Assembly (NCBI GenBank): GCA_913778085.1
Contig: CAJYXJ010000020.1
Location: 1-64,000, forward strand
Origin: an uncultured Chryseobacterium sp.
GTDB lineage: Bacteria; Bacteroidota; Bacteroidia; Flavobacteriales; Weeksellaceae
DNA length: 64,000 nt
Direction: 5' to 3'
A model generated the notes under the pieces. That model did no database searches, was not told where the DNA came from, and saw only the letters and a program-made list of their open reading frames with translations. Of the stretch, positions 51,581 to 60,845 are shown in pieces. Within the stretch, counting starts at the first letter, position 1, and each line of letters begins with the position of its first letter. A program made the translations under genes and the position numbers.

Positions 51581-52084
51581 TTATTTCAGGGCATCTGCGA
51601 CTATTTTGCAGTCTGCAGTTTTCAGGGTTCTGCCGTCGGAATATTTGATTTTCTTTTCGTCTGCATATTTGGTTCCGGTTTGGGCATCTCTTTCGCCGAT
51701 CCCTTCATTAAGACCGTCTTTCGTCTGGATAAAATAGAGGTCGTTCTTATTATCATTTTTGCCTTCAGCGGCAAAAGTATACGTCAGTTTCAGGGTATCT
51801 CCGGATTTAAAGCCTGTCAGTTTACCTTTATTGCTGTCTTTTTCGCTGTTTTTTGTCGCCATCTTTCCGGTGATGGTGCCGAGATTGTCGTCGATGCTTA
51901 CGAAAACAGTATCTTTTCCGGTTACGCCCATGTAGCAGAATGATTTTGCCCCTAAAGTATCGGTTACTTTCTCCGTTGCCGTAGTAGTATCAGCAGAAAC
52001 AGGATCGGCAACCGGAGCTTCAGGTTTTTTGTTGCAATTCATCAGCACCATTGAAAAAGCGCTTAACACAATTAATTTTTTCAT
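51581..52084 (-). CDS. Small lipoprotein of unknown function
   Basis: About 167 residues from the ATG at 52084; a TTG six codons upstream is also in frame. Lipoprotein signal peptide with lipobox VLMNC (Cys about 17), then a Pro/Ala/Thr-rich linker and a compact domain with CYMGVTGKDTVFVSIDDNLG, TGKMATKNSEKDSNKGKLTG and DGRTLKTADCKI, where two Cys might pair. It looks like a beta-rich domain seen in many small Bacteroidota lipoproteins. No role can be assigned. Convergent with the threonine aldolase gene. Confidence 0.7.
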   Translation of the reverse strand: MKKLIVLSAFSMVLMNCNKKPEAPVADPVSADTTTATEKVTDTLGAKSFCYMGVTGKDTVFVSIDDNLGTITGKMATKNSEKDSNKGKLTGFKSGDTLKLTYTFAAEGKNDNKNDLYFIQTKDGLNEGIGERDAQTGTKYADEKKIKYSDGRTLKTADCKIVADALK

Positions 52085-52179
52085 ATCCTTATTATTTATC
52101 AAATTTCGCTTATACTAAAATAGCAATTGTATTTTTATGTGGAGATAAAATCATTTTAAATATATCATAATTTTTGATC

Positions 52180-52767
52180 TTAATCATTCAATGCTTTTCC
52201 GGAAAGAATTTGAGGAATGCATTTTTCAATCCTGGATTCACGAGTTTTGGATTGCTTGGCTGAAGAAAAATACAGCAGGTAAGCTCGCTGCCGACCTGGT
52301 GTGAGTGCTTCAAAAGCAGACTTCAGTTCAAAATCTGTGTCCAGTTTCTGACGGAATTCTTCGGGTATTTCAAAGGCTTTTGTTTGTTTCATTTCCACGC
52401 GGGTGCCTGATTCTTCTACTTCAACTGCCTGGAATATGTAATTGCGGACCGTGTCTTCTAAATCAATGATATGCTGAATATTCAGAAAACGGATTTGCCT
52501 TGCAGACTGTACATTTTCGGTCTGCTGAACCAGGATATTCTCAGGATCTTTTAACAGAGCTCCTTTAAAAAAGAGTAGGGCGCAGTATTCTTTGAAACCA
52601 TGGATCAAAAAGATATTTTTCCCATTATAGGTATAGCATGGACAACCCCATTTTATCTCTTCAGTAAGTTGTGTACTTAATGCCAAAGTTCTCAGTTTCT
52701 GAAATTCCGAATGCCATTTACCGGTTTTATTAAAGAAAAAATCTGCTTTAGGATTATTTGTATTCAT
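52180..52767 (-). CDS. YdeI/OmpD-associated family protein
   Basis: A 195-residue soluble protein. N-terminal DUF1801-like part (KLRTLALSTQLTEEIKWGCP, CYTYNGKNIFLIHGFKEYCA) and C-terminal OmdA/YdeI part (AFEALTPGRQRAYLLYFSSA with KQSKTRESRIEKCIPQIL). The C-terminal RESRI-containing helix is characteristic. The biochemical role of the family is unknown; a Bacillus relative is linked to stress and some to antimicrobial resistance. Monocistronic. The 655-bp gap upstream (52768-53422) is very AT-rich; only the promoter of the next gene was recognised. Confidence 0.8.
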   Translation of the reverse strand: MNTNNPKADFFFNKTGKWHSEFQKLRTLALSTQLTEEIKWGCPCYTYNGKNIFLIHGFKEYCALLFFKGALLKDPENILVQQTENVQSARQIRFLNIQHIIDLEDTVRNYIFQAVEVEESGTRVEMKQTKAFEIPEEFRQKLDTDFELKSAFEALTPGRQRAYLLYFSSAKQSKTRESRIEKCIPQILSGKALND

Positions 52768-53373
52768 TGATTATCAGTGGTATAGGTGGTTTTGTATAAT
52801 TTAGAAGATATATTATTTGAATCCTTTAAAATACATTAAACCAATAAATTACACAAATTTTTAATTTTAAAAAAAATGTAAGTTTATAATCCGGAAAATT
52901 TAATTAAAAACAGGAATTGGTTAAATCAGTTGAAAATTTTACAGGTAAATTGTTTTGAACTAATTTCGAATTAAATAAAAATTGAAAATGCACACTTTTA
53001 AAGTCATTTAATAATTTAACCGAGCTTTAATTGCATCATCCCATTTTTTATGCTTTATGCAATTAAATTAGTAAAATTAAAGCAGAAGGATAAGGTTGAA
53101 TTTCAGGCCTTTTACAGCGATTTAATATCAGTCAGATAGCTAAGGTTCTGACTAAAATCTAAGGCCTTAAAACGCCTTTAAATCAAATGGTTGTAATAAT
53201 CGGAGAATATAAGATTTTAGACTGCTGTACCTCTTTTTTTGCTTTAAATAAAAATCCTATAATTTATATTATGTTAAATTGGAGATGTTTTTGGAATCGG
53301 ATTCAAAAGATTCCGAGATTTTTTTACAGAAGCTCTGAATTGCTTTTATAAGCTGGCTTTTCTGTATTTAAAG

Positions 53374-53404
53374 TTGGGTTCTCTCTAAAACATTCGTACT
53401 TTTG
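53374..53404 (+). promoter_or_regulatory. Promoter of the S24-type repressor (TTG-N20-TACTTTTG)
   Basis: TTG at 53374-53376 and TACTTTTG at 53397-53404 are separated by 20 bp, a good Bacteroidota -33/-7 match, 18 bp before the ATG. Confidence 0.7.
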
Positions 53405-53422
53405 CTCTCCTAATCTTTTTAC

Positions 53423-54103
53423 ATGTCAGTTTTTTCAGAAAATATAAGACTTTTACGCGGTACTCTAGGAAAAACCCAACGCGAATTGTCTCAACAAATA
53501 CAGATCACCTCTTCCAGATACAGCTCGTATGAAAACGGAAAATCCAAGCCTCCTGTGGATGTGCTCATCCGTATTTCCAGAATATTTAATGTCAGCATCG
53601 ATCTTCTGCTTTCGGTAGATTTAAAAAAGCATTCACTGAAAGATATGCTGAAACTTCCGGATAACCGGATCGTCCTACCGGTTGTCGTGGATCAGCAAGG
53701 CAACGAAAGCATTGAAATTGTTCCCCAGAAAGCCACCATGGGTTATCTTCGCGGTTACAGCGATCCCGATTATATCGAGAGTCTGCAGACGATTTCGCTG
53801 CCGTTTCTGAAAAACGGAAAATTCAGGGCTTTTCCTGCTGACGGCGATTCCATGCCGCCTTTTAGAGACGGTTCTTTCATTATCGGAAAATATATGGAAG
53901 GCATCAGCGATCTTAAATCCGGAAACACTTATGTTTTTATAACGCTGAATGACGGAATTACCTATAAACGTCTGAGATCCAAGAATGAAACTTCGCTTAC
54001 CGTAGCTTCTGATAATACATTTTACGAGCCGTATGATATCCCTTTAAATGAGATCGTTGAAGTCTGGCAATATGCAACCGGAATTTTTCCTGAGGATTTT
54101 TAG
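53423..54103 (+). CDS. XRE-HTH / S24 LexA-like repressor
   Basis: A 226-residue protein. N-terminal helix-turn-helix (about residues 3-60): LRGTLGKTQRELSQQIQITS then RYSSYENGKSKPPVDVLIRI. C-terminal S24 peptidase-like domain (about 120-220) with the nucleophile Ser in GDSMPPF (about residue 144) and the general-base Lys in ITYKRLR (about residue 185). Such proteins act like LexA or phage repressors and are inactivated by self-cleavage after DNA damage. No phage genes are near, so it may be a stand-alone stress regulator. The cleavage-site Ala-Gly is not obvious. Confidence 0.85.
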   Translation: MSVFSENIRLLRGTLGKTQRELSQQIQITSSRYSSYENGKSKPPVDVLIRISRIFNVSIDLLLSVDLKKHSLKDMLKLPDNRIVLPVVVDQQGNESIEIVPQKATMGYLRGYSDPDYIESLQTISLPFLKNGKFRAFPADGDSMPPFRDGSFIIGKYMEGISDLKSGNTYVFITLNDGITYKRLRSKNETSLTVASDNTFYEPYDIPLNEIVEVWQYATGIFPEDF

Positions 54104-54128
54104 AATATTCTATTTAACATAATATAAT

Positions 54129-54164
54129 GCTGCAAATTTAATTCTGAATTTGCAGCCTTTTTTT
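54129..54164 (+). terminator. Terminator after the S24-type repressor
   Basis: GCTGCAAATT / AATTTGCAGC stem with an 8-nt loop, then CTTTTTTT. Confidence 0.85.
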
Positions 54165-54210
54165 ACAAGAAATCAAGGCATCGATAGGCTCTGATTAAAG
54201 ATGATTCAGT

Positions 54211-54351
54211 TCAAAGCGAAGTCAACCGTCCATAGTCCCGATAAATAACCGCCATTACACCGGTACTAAAAATGGCCGGAAGAATGAAACACAGACCTGC
54301 TGCTAATAATCCTCTCCACCCTCCTCTATTATATCGTATATGAATAGCCAT
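54211..54351 (-). pseudogene. Chromate transporter (ChrA) fragment
   Basis: A 46-codon open frame on the - strand: MAIHIRYNRGGWRGLLAAGL, then CFILPAIFSTGVMAVIYRDYG. This matches, from memory, the first-helix region of ChrA-type proteins (AIxxGYxxxGWxGLLxAGxCFxLPA...YxxYG). Upstream the same frame closes at once (a TGA six codons before the ATG), and downstream it stops after TSL, so only about one tenth of a ChrA domain remains. It fills part of the 653-bp gap 54104-54756, whose rest is AT-rich and empty apart from promoter and terminator. Confidence 0.65.
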
Positions 54352-54721
54352 TTCGGTACACTTTCAATCTGCAAAATGAAAAAATTAATATGAAATTTTG
54401 GCTAAATCCTACTCTATTTCTGACTGAATTTTGTTCCGCGTGCGTATGGTGATATTTTAGAAGTTTATTTCAAATGGAAAAGATTCATTTTTCAGCAGAT
54501 AAAAAACAATATCATTTGCCCCTGAGATATTAAAGGAAAAACTCCGGTTTCTTAATTTCAACCTACTGATTCTAAATTTTACTTCGGCTTTACAGTAATA
54601 AAATGTATTACAACAGAAATATGTAATTCACGATGTCTTAAATGTAAGGATTATACCTCTTTATATTTTGTAAAAGATAACCTATCTTAAGCAATAAAGA
54701 TGAATCAGGAAACGAATTCAT

Positions 54722-54729
54722 TACCTTTG
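54722..54729 (+). promoter_or_regulatory. -7 promoter box for the second map gene
   Basis: TACCTTTG, an exact TAnnTTTG match, 27 bp before the ATG at 54757. Confidence 0.55.
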
Positions 54730-54756
54730 TTTAAATAATCCATTTAAAACAATAAA

Positions 54757-55521
54757 ATGTCCATTACAAATGAACAGGAATTGCTCGGAATGCAGAAAGC
54801 CGGTGAAGCAGTTGCCTTTACGTTGCGGGAAATGACAAAATATGCCAGGCCCGGAATGACAACCAAAGACCTTGATGATTACGGAGCTGCCATTCTTTCG
54901 GATTTCGGCGCGCGTTCTGCCCCTTATCTAACCTACGGATTCCCTGGGTGGACTTGTATCAGCGTAGGAAATGAGTTTTGTCATGGAATCCCTAGCGAAT
55001 CACGGGTCTTACAGGAAGGGGATCTTATTAACATTGACGTTTCTGCCGAACTGAACGGCTTCTGGGCCGACAACGGCAATTCCTTCATCATCGGAGAAGA
55101 TATCCATCAGCACGGTAAATTGGTCGATGCTTCCAGAGATATTCTGAAAAAAGCCATTGATCATATTAAAGGCGGGGTAAAAATTGCCGATATCGGCGGA
55201 CTGATGGAATCGGAGGCAAAGAAAAGAGGCTTCAAAGTTATTAAAAATCTTGGTGGCCACGGGATCGGCAGAAGTTTGCATGAAGAGCCGGACGAACTGA
55301 TGAATTACCGGAACCGTTTCGATGGAAGAAGGTTTAAAAAGAATTCCGTTGTGGCAATTGAAACGTTTATTTCTACTTCATCCCATATTACCGTTGATCT
55401 GGAAGACGGCTGGACAATGGTCGGAAATAAGGGCGGATTTATGGCCCAGCATGAACATACGATACTTATTACCGATGGAAAACCTGTTATTTTGACCGGA
55501 ATAAACGAAATACTGAGCTAG
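54757..55521 (+). CDS. map: Type I methionine aminopeptidase (copy 2)
   Basis: A 254-residue protein, paralogous to 14250-15059. Metal ligands are all present: INIDVSAELNGFWADNGNSF (two Asp), LGGHGIGRSLHEEPDE (His), VAIETFISTSS (Glu) and MAQHEHTILI (Glu). The 'ET' replacing 'EP' at the first Glu and changes around it set it apart from the housekeeping copy. Single-gene unit with its own promoter box and terminator, so perhaps conditionally expressed. Confidence 0.92.
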   Translation: MSITNEQELLGMQKAGEAVAFTLREMTKYARPGMTTKDLDDYGAAILSDFGARSAPYLTYGFPGWTCISVGNEFCHGIPSESRVLQEGDLINIDVSAELNGFWADNGNSFIIGEDIHQHGKLVDASRDILKKAIDHIKGGVKIADIGGLMESEAKKRGFKVIKNLGGHGIGRSLHEEPDELMNYRNRFDGRRFKKNSVVAIETFISTSSHITVDLEDGWTMVGNKGGFMAQHEHTILITDGKPVILTGINEILS

Positions 55522-55529
55522 CCATATGA

Positions 55530-55568
55530 AAACAACTTCTCAATCTTACTTGGGAAGTTGTTTTTTTA
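55530..55568 (+). terminator. Terminator after the second map gene
   Basis: AACAACTTC / GGGAAGTTGTT stem with a T-run; it may also serve the convergent gene at 55590. Confidence 0.8.
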
Positions 55569-55589
55569 ATATAACAGACTATACGAATA

Positions 55590-56045
55590 TTAATCTTTGT
55601 AGTCACTCATTCCTTTGAACTGGTGGTAAGAATCTTTAATGTGTTTGAGATGTTCGGAGACGATCGGCAGGCTTTTTTCGCTGAGTTTTCCGCTGTCGAT
55701 GGCATTCTGATAAGCTTCGATTGCTGCTTTTTCACCGAAGATCACATTTCCGATAGTAGATTCTTCCCGGTTTCCAAGAGTGAAAGAATTTTTGATGTCG
55801 ATCCACGTTCTGTGCAGGGCTCCTGCTATTGAAGTGGTGTCCTCTGCTTCCCCGCCGTTTTCCGTAATAAGATCGATAAGTTCATTTTTCATTACTTTGG
55901 TTAGGGAATTCATTTTGGCATATTCGGGTTTCACGTCGGGATAATTCTCCCAGACTTTGCCTTCCACTTTTCCGAAACCTTCAATACGGTCGTTTGTAAT
56001 GTGAAGCAGGTCATTCAAGACCGATATTTCTTCCTGATTTTTCAT
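55590..56045 (-). CDS. PA2169/DUF2383-family four-helix-bundle protein
   Basis: About 151 residues from the ATG at 56045; an 18-residue extension starting at GTG is unlikely. Helical throughout, with SVLNDLLHITNDRIEGFGKV, LTKVMKNELIDLITENGGEA, ALHRTWIDIKNSFTLGNRE and GEKAAIEAYQNAIDSGKL, typical of DUF2383 ferritin-like bundles. Metal-binding Glu/His residues are only partly visible. These proteins are linked to envelope or redox stress. It lies 60 bp downstream of the TetX-like gene on the same strand. Confidence 0.8.
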   Translation of the reverse strand: MKNQEEISVLNDLLHITNDRIEGFGKVEGKVWENYPDVKPEYAKMNSLTKVMKNELIDLITENGGEAEDTTSIAGALHRTWIDIKNSFTLGNREESTIGNVIFGEKAAIEAYQNAIDSGKLSEKSLPIVSEHLKHIKDSYHQFKGMSDYKD

Positions 56046-56105
56046 AATAAGATATTTTGTGATGTACGGGAATCCTTGCAAGAACCGTACCTTCATCACA
56101 GCAAA

Positions 56106-57263
<1,158 letters not shown>

Positions 57264-57295
57264 TTAAATAATGAATGACAAAATTCACGAATGTT

Positions 57296-58132
57296 TTATT
57301 CCGGGGATTGTAGAAATGCGACAAAATCATGGCCCGAGATGTTATCGTTTTTTGCCTTCCGGGCAAATTTTCCGGGTGTCGTACCGCAATAGCGTTTAAA
57401 TTCTTTACTCAGGTGTGCCTGATCGGTATATCCTGCTTCAAGGGCTAATTCAGCGAGATTACAGTCGGGATACGTCCAAAGGTGATTTCGAACTTTTTCA
57501 AAACGAATTAATCCTGATACATCCTTTACGGTATGCCCCGAAGATTGCTTGAATTTCCTTTCCAGGGTCCGGACGGTAGCGTGGGCGGAATCTGCAATCC
57601 GGGTCACAGGAAGTGATCCGCCTCCTTTCCGTATGGCTGTACCCGCTTTGTACAGTAAAGTATCGGAAGCGGCATCAGAACAGATGCCGGTAAAGTAATC
57701 TTTTAGGAAGCCGATGGCTTCATTAATTTTCTTTTCTTCGATCCTTACTGCCAGATAAGGGTGAAGTTCGGCCACGGAATGTTCAAAAATGTGAATTCCT
57801 TCTTTACCGGCTTTTAACCTGAGAAGGTCAAATACCGTCCAGGGAAAGCACCGGATTGCGAGAATCTGTAAACGTCCGCTGGTATAAAAATAAACCGGAT
57901 GATTCAGCAAACCTACCAAAAACGGAGAAGGAAGATCCGTTAGCTCGCCATGACTCAATATTTTGCAGCCATTGCCGAAATGGAAAATGATTTCCACATA
58001 GCCATCAGGAATCACTTCAAAACCGGTTTCCAGATCTCCGAAATCCGAATCGTTGTACCAAAAGCATTTGATGGTGTTCTCCAATGCTTCAGGAGGATCG
58101 AATTCTTTATGGAGGGTATTCTTCGGTTTCAT
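57296..58132 (-). CDS. AraC-family transcriptional regulator
   Basis: A 278-residue protein. The N-terminal ~150 residues resemble the DUF6597 ligand-binding-like domain (FDPPEALENTIKCFWYNDSD, EVIPDGYVEIIFHFGNGCK). The C-terminal AraC HTH pair is seen in SAHATVRTLERKFKQSSGHT and LAELALEAGYTDQAHLSKEF plus the closing GTTPGKFARK. It probably controls itself and the downstream TetX-like and DUF2383 genes. Promoter box TATATTTG on the - strand is at 58155-58162, 22 bp before the ATG. Confidence 0.88.
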   Translation of the reverse strand: MKPKNTLHKEFDPPEALENTIKCFWYNDSDFGDLETGFEVIPDGYVEIIFHFGNGCKILSHGELTDLPSPFLVGLLNHPVYFYTSGRLQILAIRCFPWTVFDLLRLKAGKEGIHIFEHSVAELHPYLAVRIEEKKINEAIGFLKDYFTGICSDAASDTLLYKAGTAIRKGGGSLPVTRIADSAHATVRTLERKFKQSSGHTVKDVSGLIRFEKVRNHLWTYPDCNLAELALEAGYTDQAHLSKEFKRYCGTTPGKFARKAKNDNISGHDFVAFLQSPE

Positions 58133-58154
58133 TCCAGCGGAAATTTATAACCAT

Positions 58155-58162
58155 CAAATATA
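58155..58162 (-). promoter_or_regulatory. -7 promoter box for the AraC-TetX-like unit
   Basis: TATATTTG, an exact TAnnTTTG match on the - strand. The gap 58163-58714 holds a GAAGGAAGCCGGATACTATTGCCGGAAG repeat-like stretch (about 58222) and no recognisable gene. Confidence 0.55.
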
Positions 58163-58714
58163 CTCACTAAAATTGTGTTTTTAATGTGAACTTGAAGCAG
58201 AAATCGTATCATTATGCTTTGAGAAGGAAGCCGGATACTATTGCCGGAAGTTTCTCTCGTCAACATTATTAATGATGGTATCAATAAAATACTGATTCAC
58301 TAAATCGAATTTCAGTCTTTTATTAAATACCTTGAACTCGAAAAAATATTCCCAGAAGAATTTATAATCATAGCCTTAGATGAAACTCCGGGGTTAAAGA
58401 AAACGGACGGCAACAACAACTCGTGGAGCGGCGAAACCTGTTAAATGGTTGAAAATAATTTAGATGCTATTTTATTCACGCTATGTAAATTCTGTAACTG
58501 AAAAGATTAATTTAAAGTAATATGGTCATTTTTAACTTTTATAATATATTCAAAAATGCCAGCAGTATATCTGAGCAGACTTCTTAAAATCCACTCCCAT
58601 CTCCTGGTCTTTAAGCTAACCTTTTATTGATTTAACAAAAATATAACCTGATAAACGCCTGCAGGCAGCTGAATTAAAAAAAAGAATACCGTACTTTTAT
58701 TCATCTAAAAATAA

Positions 58715-59530
58715 TTGCACTTCATGAATATTTCAGACGGTAATAATCCACACCGCATACAGGCGGTTTTTTTCGATATCGACGGAACCCTGATCAGTTT
58801 TAAAACCGGTAAAATACCGGAATCTACACAGAATGTGCTGAATAAACTCCGCGAAAAAGGAATTAAAGTTATTGTGGCAACCGGAAGATCCATCAATTCC
58901 CTCCATCACATCAGCCATCTGGAATTCGATGGTTTTATTACCTTTAACGGAGCGTATTGTGTGACCACAGACAAAGAGCTGATTTCAAAAAATACAATCG
59001 ATCCGGCTGATATTGAAAGCCTGGTCCGCTATTCGGAAAATTCGCCGTTAAGCTATTCTTTAATGTATGAAAATAAGGTGGAAATCAACGATGCAACGCC
59101 TGAAGTGGTCGGGATGTATGCCCACGTCAATCTTCCGGTGCCGCCGGTTCACGATAAGGGAAATATCGATATGCAGAATGTGCTGCAGGCCAATATCTTC
59201 CTGCGCCCGGAGGCCGAAGAGGAATTTATGCAGACTGTTATGCCGAATAGTATCTCCTCACGGTGGACGCCTCTCTTTGCCGATGTAAACGCAGGAGGAA
59301 TTACCAAGCAACTGGGTATCGAAAACTTCTGCCGTTATTTCGGGATTGATACGGCTAATACCATGGCTTTCGGTGACGGTGGAAATGACATTTCAATGCT
59401 GAAATTTGTAAAAATAGGTGTCGCGATGGGGAATGCCAATGATAAAGTGAAAGAAATCGCCGATTTTGTTACGGATGATGTGGATGACCACGGCATTGAA
59501 AAAGCACTGCTTAAGTTCGGACTGTTATAG
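58715..59530 (+). CDS. Cof-type HAD-IIB phosphatase
   Basis: A 271-residue enzyme starting MNISDGNNPHR. HAD motif I AVFFDIDGTLISF (about 20-30), motif II VIVATGRS, C2-type cap domain (about 90-185), motif III Lys in ITKQLGIENF and motif IV AFGDGGNDISMLKFVKIGVAMGNA. This is the Cof / YidA-like family, which hydrolyses sugar phosphates, FMN or pyridoxal phosphate. The substrate cannot be told. A TACTTTTA box, one mismatch from the -7 consensus, precedes it. Confidence 0.9.
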   Translation: MHFMNISDGNNPHRIQAVFFDIDGTLISFKTGKIPESTQNVLNKLREKGIKVIVATGRSINSLHHISHLEFDGFITFNGAYCVTTDKELISKNTIDPADIESLVRYSENSPLSYSLMYENKVEINDATPEVVGMYAHVNLPVPPVHDKGNIDMQNVLQANIFLRPEAEEEFMQTVMPNSISSRWTPLFADVNAGGITKQLGIENFCRYFGIDTANTMAFGDGGNDISMLKFVKIGVAMGNANDKVKEIADFVTDDVDDHGIEKALLKFGLL

Positions 59531-59621
59531 CATTCCTGACGGAAGTAAAATTTTAAGTATTATTTAAAATGTGGTATTATTTTTAAAATATTTTTAAAAA
59601 AAAGGCACAGTATATGTATAG

Positions 59622-59822
<201 letters not shown>

Positions 59823-59845
59823 ATCAATGTAGAAACTGAAGATAG

Positions 59846-59876
59846 AAAGCTGGAAACTTGGTTTCCAGCTTTTTCT
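59846..59876 (+). terminator. Terminator after the small membrane protein gene
   Basis: AAAGCTGGAAAC / GTTTCCAGCTTT stem with a 3-nt loop, followed by TTC TTA. The remaining bases to 60062 are AT-rich and empty. Confidence 0.85.
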
Positions 59877-60062
59877 TATTATACCGTTAAACTACAAAAG
59901 CTTTTTAAAAACACATAAGATTTCTGAGTCCCCTGCTTTATATTTATTTTATTTTAGGGTGCAGTAAACAAAAATTAAAGATTCTTATAAATCAGATAGA
60001 TGAGTTGAAATAAATCAAACATTCGTCCGTAAAAATCCTTAAATCTGTGAAGATAAGTCCTG

Positions 60063-60620
60063 TTATTTTTTACCGGCAGCTGTTGCGCCCAGTTTTGCTT
60101 TTACGGCAGGAGTAATGTCTTCGCCTCCGTCCATATAAGCGATATTGCTTCCCTGAGAGCTTGCAACATCAAATACATAAGCCAGTCCTTTTTCTTTTGC
60201 TACGGAAGAAATGGTAGTGGCTACTTTCTGCTGGATCGGTGTAAACAATTCAGTCTGTTTTTTACTGATATCCTGAGCAGCTTTCGTTCTTGCCGTTTCA
60301 ATATCCTTTCCTAAAGTCTGAAGCTCGGTCTGTGCTGCCGTTAATTCTTTAATGACTGTTTCCTTGTTCGCTTCGCTGATGGTTTTTTCCTTGTCCTGAG
60401 CAGCCTTGAGTTTACTCTGATACGTGGTAATCATCTTCTCGATATCACCCTGCTTGGTTTTGGTAAATGTGTCCAAAGACGCTTCCGCTGTTTTGGCTTC
60501 CGGAAGGTTATTAAAAACATCGTCGGAATTTACATGTCCTATTTTCTGTTGTGCATTCACGAAGTTGGATGTCAGGAAAAGGCCTGCGGCTAAAGAAAAT
60601 GTCGTGATTAACTTTTTCAT
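60063..60620 (-). CDS. OmpH/Skp-family periplasmic chaperone
   Basis: A 185-residue protein with a Sec signal peptide (cleavage after NFVNA, about residue 23). The mature part begins QQKIGHVNSDDVFNNLPEA, as Skp-like proteins do, followed by a long charged coiled-coil (about 45-140; KTKQGDIEKMITTYQSKLKA) and a C-terminal strand region (FTPIQQKVATTISSVAKEKG, YVFDVASS). Skp holds unfolded outer-membrane proteins. Promoter box at 60652-60659. It lies next to the TonB receptor gene but both have their own signals. Confidence 0.9.
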   Translation of the reverse strand: MKKLITTFSLAAGLFLTSNFVNAQQKIGHVNSDDVFNNLPEAKTAEASLDTFTKTKQGDIEKMITTYQSKLKAAQDKEKTISEANKETVIKELTAAQTELQTLGKDIETARTKAAQDISKKQTELFTPIQQKVATTISSVAKEKGLAYVFDVASSQGSNIAYMDGGEDITPAVKAKLGATAAGKK

Positions 60621-60651
60621 CTTAATTTTTTATTTTCGTTATAAAAGTCAG

Positions 60652-60659
60652 CAAATATA
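60652..60659 (-). promoter_or_regulatory. -7 promoter box for the OmpH/Skp gene
   Basis: TATATTTG on the - strand, exact match, 31 bp before the ATG. Confidence 0.55.
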
Positions 60660-60778
60660 ATAAATATAACTACATACCTAGTTATAATCAGAAATATGTT
60701 TGATTTTTTAATCAGATTTTAAGAAAGCTGATCCTGATAAAATATATTCCGTCAATTCTTTTAGGATGTATTACAAAA

Positions 60779-60811
60779 GGAAGCCCGGAATAAATTCCGG
60801 ACTTCCACGAA
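60779..60811 (-). terminator. Terminator after the TonB-receptor gene
   Basis: GGAAGTCCGGAAT / ATTCCGGGCTTCC on the - strand with a short loop and a TTTTG tail. Confidence 0.75.
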
Positions 60812-60845
60812 AGAATTAGTAAGTCTGTGTATCTGAAAAAGAAAA

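Noticed and set aside
58380-58500. Short frames with RKRTATTTRGAAKPV-like reading before the Cof-type gene
   Set aside because: Broken by stops, no matching family, and base composition like the surrounding spacer.
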